Source of the DNA: Candidatus Barnesiella excrementavium
GTDB lineage: Bacteria > Bacteroidota > Bacteroidia > Bacteroidales > Barnesiellaceae
DNA length: 64,000 bases
NCBI GenBank assembly: GCA_019115485.1
Contig: DXDM01000006.1
Coordinates: 1 to 64,000 of the forward strand
Reading direction: 5' to 3'
Shown: positions 63,645 through 64,000 of the stretch, in pieces
How the letters are laid out: each line of letters begins with the position of its first letter
Position numbering within the stretch: the first letter of the stretch is position 1
Position numbers and translations under genes: made by a program
The notes under the pieces: generated by a model
Database searches by the model: none
What the model was told of the DNA's origin: nothing
What the model saw: the letters and a program-made list of their open reading frames with translations, nothing else

Positions 63645-64000
63645 TCAATACCCCAACGCGATGTTGTCGATCCAGAGGGTACTGCCCAGTCCGCCCACAT
63701 AGGCGGTGCCGCAGGTGGCTGAAGCCATCACGAGCATGTGGGTGACCGGCTCGTCGGGTTTACCCCAACCCACCTCGACCACAGGCACCATCTTGCCCTT
63801 GCTGTTGCGGCAGTAGTAGGAGCTCTCCTTGGGAATAAGTCCCATGTAGGATTTGTAAAAGGGCTCGTCGGTGATATCGCCGTAGTGAATGGGAATGCTG
63901 TGACCGTTCACCCACCCCGCGGTACTCTTGCCGTAGCGTTCCCGGCCAGTGCCCACCCGATGGGCGTAGACGTTGCCGTCGGCATCTTCCCAACGGTGTT
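63645..64000 (-). CDS. C-terminal part of a PCMD-like (putative carbohydrate metabolism domain) protein
   Basis: The reading frame is open from its stop at 63645 to the window edge, so the start is outside. The visible end has WEDADGNVYAHRVGTGRERYG, then a segment with SYYCRNSKGKMVPVVEVGWGKP, and ends with STLWIDNIALGY. This resembles the ending of PCMD proteins of Bacteroidetes, which are secreted and linked to glycan loci; the match is from memory, not a search. Convergent with the tonB-like gene. Confidence 0.55.
   Translation of the reverse strand, partial: HRWEDADGNVYAHRVGTGRERYGKSTAGWVNGHSIPIHYGDITDEPFYKSYMGLIPKESSYYCRNSKGKMVPVVEVGWGKPDEPVTHMLVMASATCGTAYVGGLGSTLWIDNIALGY

Overview
The window is a gene-dense chromosomal segment of a Bacteroidales bacterium, roughly 55% G+C by eye. 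Evidence for the group: promoters with the Bacteroidetes -7 element TAnnTTTG, a gldE-gldD pair, a porin O/P-family protein, a DUF5683 protein next to parAB, a PCMD-like protein at the right edge, and the argR-GNAT-argG-argC-argD-proC order. I cannot name the species; a higher-G+C Barnesiella-like genus is only a guess. I see no rRNA, tRNA, insertion sequence, prophage or CRISPR array. Nearly every gene is housekeeping.

Layout. 0.3-3.7 kb: pyrH, frr, rsgA and an NlpC/P60 lipoprotein. 3.7-7.8 kb (minus): parA, parB, DUF5683 protein, LysM lytic transglycosylase. 8.1-14.4 kb: surE, then an arginine/proline operon under an ARG box. 14.5-17.7 kb: ssb, gldE, gldD, phosphopantetheinyl transferase. 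17.7-22.2 kb: copper ATPase with HMA chaperone, bactofilin, MATE pump. 22.3-31.9 kb: glycerol-3-phosphate system (glpR divergent from glpABC, glpT, a periplasmic phosphodiesterase and a porin). 32.3-40.5 kb: folB, rpiB, a D15-type outer-membrane barrel, a phosphoethanolamine transferase, a polyprenol-phosphate glycosyltransferase, pyrC, alkaline phosphatase. 40.7-46.1 kb: small lipoprotein, acyl-CoA ligase, mtaB, lipid A-type acyltransferase, glycosyltransferase. 46.1-56.5 kb (minus): cvpA-sufBCDS and rimP-nusA-infB. 56.6-63.6 kb: DUF45 peptidase, PadR and PspC proteins, CBS protein with nadK, and pdxJ-exbB-exbD-tonB. The right edge cuts a PCMD-like protein.

The most unusual structure is a family of intergenic repeats of about 73-87 bp, often in tandem. 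Each unit carries a promoter (TTTG, 19-20 bp, TATCTTTG/A) and a conserved spacer. The arrays always point at a gene start: a gene left of the window, rsgA, folB, rpiB, the Dpm1-like gene with pyrC, and the CBS protein with nadK. They look like tandemly duplicated promoters spread between unrelated housekeeping genes. Other regulatory signals are an ARG box over the argR transcription start, an 8-bp inverted repeat bracketing the glpA -7 element, a structured leader before gldE with two competing closing helices, a 30-bp perfect palindrome at the left edge, and a parS-like site near parAB.
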